NCBI RefSeq assembly: GCF_019209865.1
Contig: NZ_JAHUTT010000006.1
Span: forward strand, 56,475-120,474
Source of the DNA: Shewanella sp. NIFS-20-20
GTDB taxonomy: Bacteria > Pseudomonadota > Gammaproteobacteria > Enterobacterales > Shewanellaceae
DNA: 64,000 bases
Direction of reading: 5' to 3'
The notes under the pieces: model-generated
Databases searched by the model: none
What the model was told of the DNA's origin: nothing
Seen by the model: only the letters and a program-made list of their open reading frames with translations
In this document: piece after piece, positions 38,327-47,805 of the stretch
Layout of the letters: every line of letters starts with the position of its first letter
Position numbering within the stretch: the stretch's first letter is position 1
Program-made: the position numbers and the translations under genes

Positions 38327-39425
38327 TTACAGGCCGGACTTCAGGCTGGCCTCAATAAATTTATCTAGGTCACCATCTAATACCGCTTGGGTATTGCGGG
38401 TTTCCACTCCGGTACGCAAATCTTTAATACGTGAATCATCGAGCACGTATGAACGGATCTGGCTGCCCCAACCGATATCAGACTTAGCATCTTCAGCGGC
38501 TTGCTTTTCAGCATTCTGCTTCTGCATTTCCAGCTCATACAGCTTAGCTTTTAATTGCTTCATCGCGGTATCACGGTTTTTATGCTGCGAGCGGTCATTC
38601 TGACACTGCACAACCGTATTGGTCGGCACGTGAGTAATACGAATCGCCGATTCGGTACGGTTAACGTGCTGACCACCGGCACCAGAGGCTCGATAAGTAT
38701 CGACGCGCAAATCCGCGGGGTTGATATCAATCTCAATTTCATCATCAATTTCAGGGTATACAAACACTGAGCAGAATGACGTATGGCGGCGACCACCGGA
38801 ATCAAATGGTGATTTACGAACCAAGCGGTGAACACCGGTTTCAGTGCGCAACCAGCCAAAGGCGTATTCGCCACTGAACTTAATCGTGGCACTCTTAATA
38901 CCCGCAACGTCCCCGTCTGACACTTCAATCAGTTCTGGCGAAAAATCGTGGGCTTCGCCCCAACGCAAGAACATTCGCAGTACCATGTTGGCCCAATCTT
39001 GAGCTTCCGTACCACCCGAACCCGATTGAATATCCAAATAACAATCATTGTTGTCATGTGGGCCTGAGAACATGCGGCGGAATTCGAGTTCAGCCAAACG
39101 CTTTTCAAGCTCGGCCAATTCGGCTTCAGCATCATTGAAGGTATCTTGATCGTCTTCTTCAACGGCTAATTCCAGCAGACCTTCAACATCTTCAAGACCC
39201 GTGTCTAAGGTGTCGATGGTTTCTACCACAGCTTCGAGACTTGAACGCTCTTTGCCTAAGGCCTGAGCACGCTCAGGTTCGTTCCATACTTCAGAGCTTT
39301 CCAGCTCACGGCTCACTTCTTCTAGACGCTCTTTCTTGGCGTCATAGTCAAAGATACCCCCTAAGAAGCTGGGTGCGCTCGGCCAGCTCCTTAATCTTAA
39401 ATTTCACAGGATTGACTTCAAACAT
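38327..39425 (-). CDS. prfB: Peptide chain release factor 2 with programmed +1 frameshift
   Basis: Release factor for UGA and UAA. The product is made from two frames: 25 codons from ATG at 39425 to CTT at 39351, then a skip of T39350 (the first base of in-frame TGA 39350-39348) and reading on from GAC at 39349 to 38327. The total is 365 residues, the E. coli length. Signals are the internal SD AGGGGG and slippery C-T-T-T-G-A-C, the same as in E. coli. The catalytic G-G-Q is in G-A-G-G-Q-H-V-N. Low RF2 lets the ribosome slip, so the gene controls itself. It heads prfB-lysS. Confidence 0.96.
39347..39360 (-). promoter_or_regulatory. RF2 programmed frameshift site
   Basis: On the minus strand AGGGGG-TAT-CTT-TGA-C: an internal Shine-Dalgarno 3 nt ahead of the CTT codon and the in-frame UGA stop with a poor-context C. 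Confidence 0.95.
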
Positions 39426-39682
39426 GATGATTTACTTTCGAGTTGGAGTTAAAAGGCGATAAAGGCGGCATTTTACCCTAATTCCATCGCGAATCACAGA
39501 TGAATAGCCATCAAAACTACTCAAGTTTTTCCCCTAAAAATACCGCCTCCCTCCGCCCGAATATGAGATCAACTCGCCATCAATTCGAGGCACCACCCTA
39601 TTTGCGCTAAATTTAGAGAGATTTTTATTCATATGTTGAGCTTAAAGATTCGGATTCAGCCTCGGCTGGAAAAATTAGCATT

Positions 39683-40690
39683 ATGGCGTTAGCGACTATA
39701 CTCAACAGCATGGACGAAATAAAAACATGTTGTTACAAGGAAGATAACGGACATGAGTGCCACGCCCCCGCGCTAGCCTCAGGCTTGTGCTATTGGCACG
39801 ATCCAAAACAGCTCAAAGATAGCCCTGACACCGCCAAACAATTAGAAGAGTTTGCTCATCAAGGTGGCATGCTTCGTGGTATACATTTGCGTCATGCCAA
39901 CCTCGAAGGCATCGACTTAGTGCATCACCACAGCAAGACTGGCTACGATATGAGCCATGCCGATCTTTATCGCGCCAATTTGCAAGGTGCGCATTTATTC
40001 AATCTCAATCTCGACAAAGCCAATGTCATGAAAGCCGACTTACGTGACGCTAACTTACATTTAACCAAACTCTCGCAAGCCAATCTTCTCGGGGTCAAAT
40101 GGGCCGGAGCCAAAATTGAAAATGTGCATATTGGTGGCGATATTATTCAAGAGCAACAAGCCTATCGCGCGTTAAAACTCGATGAACATGAGATAGCGCA
40201 GGATTATTTCGAGCAAGCCGAAGAAATTTACCGTGATTTACGCAAAGCGGCTGAGCATGAAGGCTTATTTGCCATGGCAGGGGAATATATTCAAAAAGAA
40301 CTCACCATGCGTCGCCAACAGATGCCCAAGTATAGCCAGCAACGAATGGTCTCTAAACTCATTGATATGTTTTGCGGTTATGGCGAAGCACCCCTTAGGG
40401 TCATCTTCTTTTCGCTGGCGCTGATTGTATGCTGCGCCTGTGTGTATTTCTTCACTGGATTAATGTTTAACGGCCAGACCCATGTGGCCCACGCCAACAT
40501 GCAATTTTCTGAGTATCTCTCATTATTCTTTAATTGCTTATATTACTCAGTGGTCACATTTACCACCTTGGGCTATGGCGACTTCACCCCGGTGGGATTT
40601 TCCAAGGCGGTGGCGGCCTTTGAAGCATTTACCGGCAGCTTTACTATCGCCTTGTTCGTCGTGGTCTTTGTAAAGAAAATGACACGCTAA
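39683..40690 (+). CDS. Pentapeptide-repeat protein fused to a two-helix K+ channel
   Basis: A 335-residue membrane protein of mixed build. Residues about 15-42 carry a Cys/His cluster (C-C-x8-C-H...G-L-C-Y-W-H-D-P) that may bind zinc. About 60-155 are pentapeptide repeats (A-N-L-E-G-I, A-D-L-Y-R-A-N-L-Q-G-A, A-D-L-R-D-A-N-L) forming a right-handed beta-helix. About 165-225 form helical or coiled-coil sequence. The C-terminal third has two membrane helices around a pore with filter T-T-L-G-Y-G-D (about 297-303). It suggests a K+-selective channel with a cytosolic beta-helix sensor. ATG at 39683 or 39710 could start it; neither has a strong ribosome site. Confidence 0.82.
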   Translation: MALATILNSMDEIKTCCYKEDNGHECHAPALASGLCYWHDPKQLKDSPDTAKQLEEFAHQGGMLRGIHLRHANLEGIDLVHHHSKTGYDMSHADLYRANLQGAHLFNLNLDKANVMKADLRDANLHLTKLSQANLLGVKWAGAKIENVHIGGDIIQEQQAYRALKLDEHEIAQDYFEQAEEIYRDLRKAAEHEGLFAMAGEYIQKELTMRRQQMPKYSQQRMVSKLIDMFCGYGEAPLRVIFFSLALIVCCACVYFFTGLMFNGQTHVAHANMQFSEYLSLFFNCLYYSVVTFTTLGYGDFTPVGFSKAVAAFEAFTGSFTIALFVVVFVKKMTR

Positions 40691-40984
40691 AGCAGCGATG
40701 GGGGCTAAGTCACATGATTTACCGTAACTTAATAACGGCATGCGAGCGCCGCCCCTAAAAAAACGAGATCCCCATCAATCCAACCTAGACCACAACGACG
40801 CGCACCCTACACTAACAACCAAAACGTGAGTCTTGCCACGAATCCATCACAAAGATCGGCTGGCATGACCTGAGACCCTGCTTGCGCTAGGTATACTTTG
40901 GACAAAGCGACGCGTCAGTATTGAACTATCAATAACTTATCGCATCTTTGCTCGCTATCCTAATTCCAGATGAAGGCCCAGCAC

Positions 40985-43900
40985 ATGATGACTCTCGTGA
41001 TTGATGATCAGACACTGCAGACAAATGCCGGCGATACCCTACTGCAAGCCTGCCTCAAGGCAGGCATTAACCTACCGCATTTGTGCGCCAATCCGGGAGC
41101 CGATGAGTCAGGGCAAACCCACCATCTTTGTACGGTAGCCATAGCAAGTGAAGATGGCTGGCAATACCGCCATGCCTGCAGCACGCCAGTGAGCGATGGT
41201 CTCACCGTCGTGACCCAATCGCAAACCCTGTCAAACATGCGCCAACAAGCCTTACAACTGATCCTCAATGACCATTTTGCCGACTGTGAAGCCCCCTGTC
41301 AGCAAGCGTGTCCGGCAGGCGTCGATGTCCAATCATACCTGTATCACATGGCCCAAGGCGATCACCAGCAAGCAGTAAAGGTGATCAAGCAAACCTTGCC
41401 GATGCCACTCTCCATTGGCCGCGTATGTCCGGCCTTTTGCGAGAGTGAATGTCGCCGCAGCTTAGTCGATGAACCATTAGCAATTCGCCAGTTAAAACGT
41501 CATGCGGCGGATATCGATCTCGACAGTGAACAACCGTGGATGCCGGAGCGTGCCGCCGATACCGGCAAAAAAGTCGCCATTATCGGTGCGGGGCCGGCGG
41601 GTTTGAGCGCGGGCTATTTTTTATCGAATCAAGGCCATGATGTCACTCTTTTTGAGGCGATGCCCAAGGCGGGCGGCTGGTTGCGCTATGGCATTCCAGA
41701 ATACCGGTTACCGAAAGCTATCCTCGATAAAGAAATCGAGCTGATGTGTGCTAACGGCCTTAAGATTGAAACCCATACCCGCTTAGGCCAACACATCCAA
41801 CTTCAAGAGTTAGTGGCTGATTTCGATGCAGTCTGTCTGGCCATTGGCGCTCAAAAAGCCGTCGCCATGGACTATCCTGGCGCCGATCTTGCCGGTTGCT
41901 ACCTTGGGGTTGATTACCTCAAAGACTTTTGTACCGAGCAGACATTAGTTACCGGGAACAAGGTGGCTGTCATTGGTGGCGGTAATACCGCCATCGACTG
42001 TGCCCGAACTGCGGTGCGCACCGGCGCCGATGTGACCTTAATTTATCGCCGGACCCGTGCGGATATGCCTGCCGAGCCTTATGAAATTCACGAGGCTGAG
42101 GTCGAAGGGGTTAAGTTTCACTTTTTAACGAATCCGCTTGAAAACCTGAGTGATGATCACGGCCGAGTCAAGGCCATCACCTTGAGCAAGATGGCGTTAA
42201 CCGAACCCGATGCTTCCGGGCGGCGCTCACCAAAGGCCACAGGTGAAACCTTCACCGAAGACTTTGATACCGTGATAGCCGCGGTGTCGCAAACCCCGGA
42301 TATGGACTTTTTAAGCCAACCGCAAAACCAACTATCTAACGGCAAATTAGCCCTGACACGCTGGAATACCTTTGCGGGCTGTGAACACACCATGTCCGCA
42401 GGGATTGAAAAACTATTTGTAATTGGCGACTCACGCCGAGGGCCAGCGACCGCGGTTGCCGCCATTGGCGATGGCCGCCGCGCCAGCGAGGCGATACATA
42501 AGCAACTCACGACTGGCTTAGTGTGCGATCTCGTGCAACAGCCGTTCAATGCCACTAAAGGCAAACTCAGTAATCCGCAACTAGATCCCAGTCTCTATGC
42601 CAATGTCGCCAAGCATGAGCGCTTTAAGATGGCTGAGTTATCTCGCCAAGCGCGCCAAGGCAACTTTGACGAAGTCGAACTGGGCTTCAGTAACGATCAC
42701 GCCTTACAAGAAGCCGCTCGCTGCCTTGAATGTGCTTGCCAAGCCAATACTCAGTGTTCATTAAGAGACTATGCCACCGAATATAAAGTGGACTCATCTA
42801 GCCTAGACACTCAAGACTGTCAGCGTTTTATGGTCGACAAGAGTGCCGCATTTATTCAGTTTGACGCCAACCGCTGTATTAGCTGTGGCGCTTGTGTCGA
42901 TATGTGTCAACGCCAAAGCGGCCATCACGCCATTTGCTTTGAGCCCAATAGCTTTAGCGCTGTCCCCAATGACAATGGGGCACTACTGCGACGCGCGCCG
43001 CGTGCCGGTTTTAGCGCCCGGATGGCTGATAGCCAGTGTGTGCAATGTGGTAACTGCGTCCAAGTATGCCCCACCGGCGCCCTGACCGATGCCAGAGATA
43101 AATCCCAAGCGCGCACCACCCAGCTCGATACGGTATCGACCATTTGTACGTACTGCGGCGTAGGCTGCCGCCTTAACATGCATGTCGATCGTGCCAACAA
43201 CACCATTAAACATGTGGTCGGTGACAGTGAATCACAAGTCAATGAAGGCATGCTCTGCGTTAAAGGGCGCTTTGGCTTTGACTTTATCGGCAGTGAACAA
43301 CGACTCACCACGCCGTTAATCAGGCGCAATGGCCAACTGGAGCCGGCCAGCTGGGAGCAAGCCATTAGCCTGATAGCTAAACGTTTTAGCGACATTAAGG
43401 CGGTACACGGTGCCAAGTCCATTGCCGCCTTGTCTTCGGCGAAAGCGACCAACGAAGAAAACTATCTTCTGCAGAAATTTGTACGAGCCGTATTAGGAAG
43501 CAACAACATAGATCATTGTGCCCGCCTGTGCCACGCGTCAACCGTCAGCGCCCTTAATGCCAATTTGGGTAGCGGCGCTATGACCAATGATATACAGGGC
43601 ATCAAGCACGCAGATTTGATCTTTATCTTAGGCTCAGACACAGAGTCAGCGCATCCGATCATCGCCTCACGAATAAAAGAAGCCGTGAATTATCACCAAG
43701 CTCGCTTAGTGGTAGCCGATCCGAAAAAAGTCTCCATCGCCGATAAGGCCGAGCTGTATATCAGCCACAAACCTGGAACGGATGTCATGCTGCTTAACGC
43801 CATCATGCAGCAAATCCTGATCCATCACTGGCATGATACCGCCTACATCGAACAGCGCACCGAAGGTTTTGAACTGCTGAAAACTGAACTAATGAAAGCA

Positions 43901-45190
43901 GATTACAGCTTAGCGATGGCCGCAAAGATCACTGGCGTTAGCGCTGATGACATCGCCACGCTTGCCCGCATGCTGGGCACGGCCACAAAAACCGCCGTGT
44001 TCTACGCCATGGGGATCACTCAGCATACCTCTGGCCATGACAATGTGACCGCCATTGCCAACTTGCAGCTTTTACTCGGCAACATAGGTATCAAAGGCGC
44101 AGGCATTAACCCGTTGCGGGGCCAAAGCAATGTTCAAGGCGCCTGCGATATGGGAGCCCTACCCGACTATTTGCCGGGCTATCGCCGCTACCACGACAGT
44201 GAAAACCTCGCCCGTTTGTCTGACTTATGGCAAGCTCCATTGAGTACCGAGGTCGGTATTGCCGCCACCCATATGATGAAAGCCTTGGCGCATGGGCAAC
44301 TAAAGGCGTTGTATATCATGGGCGAAAACCCGGTACTGAGCGACCCCGATCAAGCCCATGTTATCCAAGGCCTCGCAGCAGCTGAATTTGTGGTGGTGCA
44401 AGATATTTTCTTAACCGAAACAGCCGCCTACGCCGACGTCGTCTTGCCCGCTGCGGCCTTTGCCGAGAAACGTGGTCACTTCACCAACACTGAGCGCCGA
44501 GTGCAGCAATTACAACAAGCGGTCAATCCTCCTGGGCAAGCACTGCCAGACTGGCGCATTATTCAGGCGATTGCCAATGCCATGGGGGCTAACTGGCAGT
44601 ATGATTCTGAAGAAACGCTGTGGAGCGAAGCGATTAAAGCCACCCCGCAATATCGTGGCATCTATTGGGACAGACTCAGACCCATAGATAAGGTCGCCAA
44701 ACAAGGTTTGCAATGGCCTTGCATCAACGCCAGCGATCCGGGCACCGCAATATTACATCAAGACTGCTTTATTCGAGGTAAGGCCAAGCTCGAACCCGTT
44801 AGCTATCGATTACCCGCCGAACTGCCTTGCGATGACTATCCATTAATCCTCTCCACCGGACGCTTACTGGAACAATTCCATACCGGCACTTTGACGCGCA
44901 AAACCGCGGGGCTTGATATGCTCGCGAGTCCCAAGGTCATGATCTCGGTTTATGATGCCGAGCAATATGGCATTGAAAACGGGGATAGCCTAGAGCTGAG
45001 TACGCGTCGCGGCACTATTACTATTGATGCCTTTGTGAGTAAACGCGCGCAAGTGGGGGTACTATTTTTGCCATTCCATTTCGCCGAGGCCGCCGCTAAT
45101 AAACTCACGATTAATGCCCTCGATCCTGTGGCTCAAATCCCCGAGTTTAAAATTTGTGCCGTTAACCTGCGCAAATTAGCCACCGTCTAA
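40985..45190 (+). CDS. Formate dehydrogenase alpha subunit fused to GltD-like flavoprotein
   Basis: A large soluble (no signal peptide) molybdoenzyme of 1,401 residues. Order: ferredoxin-like 2Fe-2S domain (about 1-75), Cys-rich GltD-type Fe-S region (about 90-160), FAD and NAD(P) Rossmann folds (G-A-G-P-A-G-L-S near 200, G-G-G-N-T-A near 330), two 4Fe-4S motifs (C-I-S-C-G-A-C, C-V-Q-C-G-N-C), then the bis-MGD domain from about 715 with C-T-Y-C-G-V-G-C. The Mo ligand is Cys849 in C-A-R-L-C-H, not selenocysteine. It probably links formate and NAD(P)H. In the 2Fe-2S domain His46 replaces the usual second Cys (C34-x11-H-x2-C49-x15-C65). ATG 40985 lies 8 nt after GAAGG. An earlier ATG at 40970 keeps the frame. 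Confidence 0.9.
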   Translation: MMTLVIDDQTLQTNAGDTLLQACLKAGINLPHLCANPGADESGQTHHLCTVAIASEDGWQYRHACSTPVSDGLTVVTQSQTLSNMRQQALQLILNDHFADCEAPCQQACPAGVDVQSYLYHMAQGDHQQAVKVIKQTLPMPLSIGRVCPAFCESECRRSLVDEPLAIRQLKRHAADIDLDSEQPWMPERAADTGKKVAIIGAGPAGLSAGYFLSNQGHDVTLFEAMPKAGGWLRYGIPEYRLPKAILDKEIELMCANGLKIETHTRLGQHIQLQELVADFDAVCLAIGAQKAVAMDYPGADLAGCYLGVDYLKDFCTEQTLVTGNKVAVIGGGNTAIDCARTAVRTGADVTLIYRRTRADMPAEPYEIHEAEVEGVKFHFLTNPLENLSDDHGRVKAITLSKMALTEPDASGRRSPKATGETFTEDFDTVIAAVSQTPDMDFLSQPQNQLSNGKLALTRWNTFAGCEHTMSAGIEKLFVIGDSRRGPATAVAAIGDGRRASEAIHKQLTTGLVCDLVQQPFNATKGKLSNPQLDPSLYANVAKHERFKMAELSRQARQGNFDEVELGFSNDHALQEAARCLECACQANTQCSLRDYATEYKVDSSSLDTQDCQRFMVDKSAAFIQFDANRCISCGACVDMCQRQSGHHAICFEPNSFSAVPNDNGALLRRAPRAGFSARMADSQCVQCGNCVQVCPTGALTDARDKSQARTTQLDTVSTICTYCGVGCRLNMHVDRANNTIKHVVGDSESQVNEGMLCVKGRFGFDFIGSEQRLTTPLIRRNGQLEPASWEQAISLIAKRFSDIKAVHGAKSIAALSSAKATNEENYLLQKFVRAVLGSNNIDHCARLCHASTVSALNANLGSGAMTNDIQGIKHADLIFILGSDTESAHPIIASRIKEAVNYHQARLVVADPKKVSIADKAELYISHKPGTDVMLLNAIMQQILIHHWHDTAYIEQRTEGFELLKTELMKADYSLAMAAKITGVSADDIATLARMLGTATKTAVFYAMGITQHTSGHDNVTAIANLQLLLGNIGIKGAGINPLRGQSNVQGACDMGALPDYLPGYRRYHDSENLARLSDLWQAPLSTEVGIAATHMMKALAHGQLKALYIMGENPVLSDPDQAHVIQGLAAAEFVVVQDIFLTETAAYADVVLPAAAFAEKRGHFTNTERRVQQLQQAVNPPGQALPDWRIIQAIANAMGANWQYDSEETLWSEAIKATPQYRGIYWDRLRPIDKVAKQGLQWPCINASDPGTAILHQDCFIRGKAKLEPVSYRLPAELPCDDYPLILSTGRLLEQFHTGTLTRKTAGLDMLASPKVMISVYDAEQYGIENGDSLELSTRRGTITIDAFVSKRAQVGVLFLPFHFAEAAANKLTINALDPVAQIPEFKICAVNLRKLATV

Positions 45191-45199
45191 GGAGGGCTG

Positions 45200-45242
45200 G
45201 CTGCGTTATCAATACCCCCAAGAGCAATATTGATAACGCAGC
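45200..45242. terminator. Hairpin between formate dehydrogenase gene and chrA
   Basis: A perfect 15-bp inverted repeat (45200-45214 and 45228-45242) lies between convergent genes. There is no T-run, but the stem is strong. Confidence 0.7.
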
Positions 45243-45254
45243 ACTTTGGGCAGA

Positions 45255-46433
45255 CTAACTCATAGAGCCAGTGAGCTTGAGAATAGCGCCTAATAAAGAG
45301 AAGCCAAGGACCAATAACACAATGGAAGGGCGGCGCCAACGCAACAAGGCTAGGCCGCAGATCACTATCGACATTTCGGTAGAATTTGTCACCGCACTGG
45401 TAAACACTGGGTCGTACAAGGTACTTGCCACTAACCCCACCACCGCGGCATTAAGACCCGCCACCGCCGCAGCAATGCGCGGGCGTTGACTGATGGCATG
45501 CCAAGCCTGTATGCATCCCAGCAATAACAAAAATCCCGGTAAGAAAATCGCGCTAGTGGCGACGAGCGCTGCCATCAAAGAGGATTGTGGTAAGATTTCA
45601 GCGCCAAGGTAACTGGCCAAACTAAACATCGGACCGGGTACCGCTTGCGCTAAGGCATAACCACTAAGAAAACTCGTCTGACTCAAGCTGTGACTCACGG
45701 TATTCTCAAGAAGTGGCAACACCACGTGGCCCCCGCCAAAGACTAAACTGCCCGCTTGATAAAACTGGGCAAACAGCGACAGCAAGCCGTTATCATTGAG
45801 GCTCAATTGCCACAAACTCATGACAAGTAACAGTAAAAATGCCCCTAACCAGCCGCCATTAATCGCTAACGAACCTTGAGAAGTTGGCAAATGCTCACTC
45901 GATGGCTGGCGATTAAACACCAATATGCCGGCAATCGCTGCGGCAACTAACACCAGCATTTGAGCCAATAACCCCGCGGTCAGTAACATCACCACCGTCG
46001 CACTCAGCATGATCAAGCGCGCGGCTAACTTGCCACAAAATTGCTTAAAGAGCCCAAGGACGGCATCGGCGACCACCACCACGGCCAATAACTTTAAGCC
46101 ATGGGTCCCCCCTTGGACCCAATCAAGATGCCAATAAAGGCTACTGGTCGTGGCAAATAAATACAGCAGTAAAAAGGAGGGTAAGGTAAAGCCAATAAAG
46201 GCGGCGATAGCGCCTGCTACTCCCGCTTTATGATGGCCGATGGCAAACCCCAATTGCGAAGAACCTGGCCCGGGTAAAAACTGACTTAAGGCAACTAAAC
46301 TGGCAAACTTGCGTTCATCTAGCCAAGCTAAATGCTCAACGAAGGTATAGCGAAAGTAGCCGATATGCGCAGCAGGGCCACCAAAACTCACCCACCCCAG
46401 CGTGAAAAACCGCACAAATACTTGCCAAATCAT
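45255..46433 (-). CDS. chrA: ChrA-family chromate transporter
   Basis: An inner-membrane anion transporter of the CHR family, about 392 residues, long-chain type with two homologous halves. First half: F-x-x-L-G-W-V-S-F-G-G-P-A-A-H-I, L-S-Q-F-L-P-G-P-G-S-S-Q-L; second half: G-S-L-V-F-G-G-G-H-V-V-L-P-L-L and A-Q-A-V-P-G-P-M-F. The family exports chromate, and sulfate or other oxyanions can be natural substrates. The promoter carries three TGTCAT half-sites with 11-bp spacing (a Pho box) just ahead of a TATGCT -10, so phosphate-starvation control is predicted. ATG 46433 gives a leader of about 24 nt; a GTG at 46445 is also in frame. Confidence 0.9.
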   Translation of the reverse strand: MIWQVFVRFFTLGWVSFGGPAAHIGYFRYTFVEHLAWLDERKFASLVALSQFLPGPGSSQLGFAIGHHKAGVAGAIAAFIGFTLPSFLLLYLFATTSSLYWHLDWVQGGTHGLKLLAVVVVADAVLGLFKQFCGKLAARLIMLSATVVMLLTAGLLAQMLVLVAAAIAGILVFNRQPSSEHLPTSQGSLAINGGWLGAFLLLLVMSLWQLSLNDNGLLSLFAQFYQAGSLVFGGGHVVLPLLENTVSHSLSQTSFLSGYALAQAVPGPMFSLASYLGAEILPQSSLMAALVATSAIFLPGFLLLLGCIQAWHAISQRPRIAAAVAGLNAAVVGLVASTLYDPVFTSAVTNSTEMSIVICGLALLRWRRPSIVLLVLGFSLLGAILKLTGSMS

Positions 46434-46463
46434 CTTGCCGCTCACTCAATAACCATTTCGGTT

Positions 46464-46501
46464 AGCATATGACACTTTAATGACATTTCAATGACATTTT
46501 A
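46464..46501 (-). promoter_or_regulatory. Three-copy Pho box and -10 box upstream of chrA
   Basis: On the minus strand TGTCAT occurs three times in direct repeat at exactly 11-bp spacing (forward ATGACA at 46469, 46480 and 46491), with A/T-rich spacers. This matches the PhoB-site pattern (CTGTCAT plus 4 bp, repeated). The last copy runs into TATGCT (46469-46464), a good -10, placing the boxes over the -35 region as in PhoB-activated promoters. Confidence 0.7.
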
Positions 46502-46520
46502 TGCTTTCAAGAAAACTCAC

Positions 46521-47663
46521 TCAGTCAGGCTGACGTTCGAGCAGCGCCATGACTTCAAAATGATCTGTGTGTGGGAACATATCGAATAGCTGTAGTCGAG
46601 TCACTTTATAGCCATGAATATGTTCAAGATCTTGCGCCATAGTCTTGGCATTGCAGCTCGAATAAATAATGTGGGCTGGGGCAAATTGACTCAATGATTG
46701 ACACAAACTCGCTCCAATGCCGCGACGGGGCGGATTAACAATAATCACGTCGGGGACATCTTGCGCCTGCTGTCCCGAGGCAAACTCGGTCGAATCTAAG
46801 GCGGTAAAACTCACATTGCTGAGCCCAAGTTCCATCGCCGACATACTGGCGCAGGCGATCGCCTCGGCTTCAATTTCAATCCCAGTTAGCGCCGTCTTTT
46901 GGCTAGCGCAGTGCAATCCAAAGCCGCCCACACCACAAAATAAATCCCAGACGGATGTCGGATTTAGCTCTGCGGTCCAATCGCGAGCCGTGGCATATAG
47001 CTGGGCGGCAACCTCTGGATTGGTTTGGAAAAAGCTTTTTGGTCGAATATATAAAGGCACCTGATTTAACACTTCGGCGAGGCGAGTTTGTGCGGTTAAA
47101 AAGATTTCTTCATCGCCTTCTAAGCGTGCCATATGCACCGGCTGTAAGTTAACCGACACCACTTTAATTTGCGGATATTCGGCCAACAGTCGAGGCAATT
47201 CACGTTCGATACGGCCAATAGCTTGCTCGCTTCGTAACACAAATCTCAGCATATACTCGCCATTGACTTGGCTTCGAGTCAGCAATACAAACTTGAGCTC
47301 GCCTTTGGCTTTATCGACTCGATACGGCGGAATCCCAGCTTGCTGCACAAACTGCTGCAAGCGCGCTAATAATTGCTGCATATCGGCAGGATACAAAGGG
47401 CAATCACACAGGCTAACACTGTGCCCTTGCGGGCTGACTATGCCTAATATCGGTTGATGCGCCGCCCCCAGCGCCACCATTTTAGCCTTATTGCGAAAGG
47501 CCAAGGCCGCGCCTGATACCGGGGCTAACATTGCGGCCGGCTCGACATGCGGCAACAAGCCTGCCAAGGTGGTCATTTTGCGTTGCAATTGCTGCGCCAT
47601 CGGCATCGCCAAATGGGGGCAAGATAAACATTCAGCGGCGGCAAAATGGCGACATACAGACAT
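46521..47663 (-). CDS. rlmC: 23S rRNA (uracil-747-C5)-methyltransferase
   Basis: Methylates U747 of 23S rRNA with SAM. Its 380 residues match RlmC (375 in E. coli). Fe-S ligand cysteines are near the start (C4-R-H-F, E-C-L-S-C). The SAM fold has [11 protein letters not shown] (about 242-252), [10 protein letters not shown], and catalytic Cys in Y-S-S-C-N-A-K-T-M. There is no N-terminal TRAM domain, which separates it from RlmD. It sits upstream of the chrA Pho-box promoter with no T-rich terminator seen between, so some read-through into chrA is possible. Confidence 0.92.
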   Translation of the reverse strand: MSVCRHFAAAECLSCPHLAMPMAQQLQRKMTTLAGLLPHVEPAAMLAPVSGAALAFRNKAKMVALGAAHQPILGIVSPQGHSVSLCDCPLYPADMQQLLARLQQFVQQAGIPPYRVDKAKGELKFVLLTRSQVNGEYMLRFVLRSEQAIGRIERELPRLLAEYPQIKVVSVNLQPVHMARLEGDEEIFLTAQTRLAEVLNQVPLYIRPKSFFQTNPEVAAQLYATARDWTAELNPTSVWDLFCGVGGFGLHCASQKTALTGIEIEAEAIACASMSAMELGLSNVSFTALDSTEFASGQQAQDVPDVIIVNPPRRGIGASLCQSLSQFAPAHIIYSSCNAKTMAQDLEHIHGYKVTRLQLFDMFPHTDHFEVMALLERQPD

Positions 47664-47805
47664 GGCATAGACTCATCATAAAAATAGCGGCACACTTTAC
47701 CGCCTTTGCTTTTTCGGCTCAAGCTAAGTGTAGCGAAAACACCGACTCAGGGGCTTAGCGTGACCTGCCAACGTCAAAATGACGCAATAACCGCCCGCAA
47801 ATGAC

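Noticed and set aside
39316..39425. Apparent frame break at the start of prfB as a pseudogene or sequencing error
   Set aside because: The internal SD, slip codon and UGA-C are the conserved RF2 autoregulation signal, and the joined length equals E. coli RF2.
42157..42564. 135-codon minus-strand frame inside the formate dehydrogenase gene
   Set aside because: It is antisense to the conserved FAD/NAD(P) region. The Cys-rich look comes from the complement, not a real domain.
42925..43452. 175-codon minus-strand frame inside the formate dehydrogenase gene
   Set aside because: It is antisense to conserved Fe-S and molybdopterin motifs, with no ribosome site or family match.
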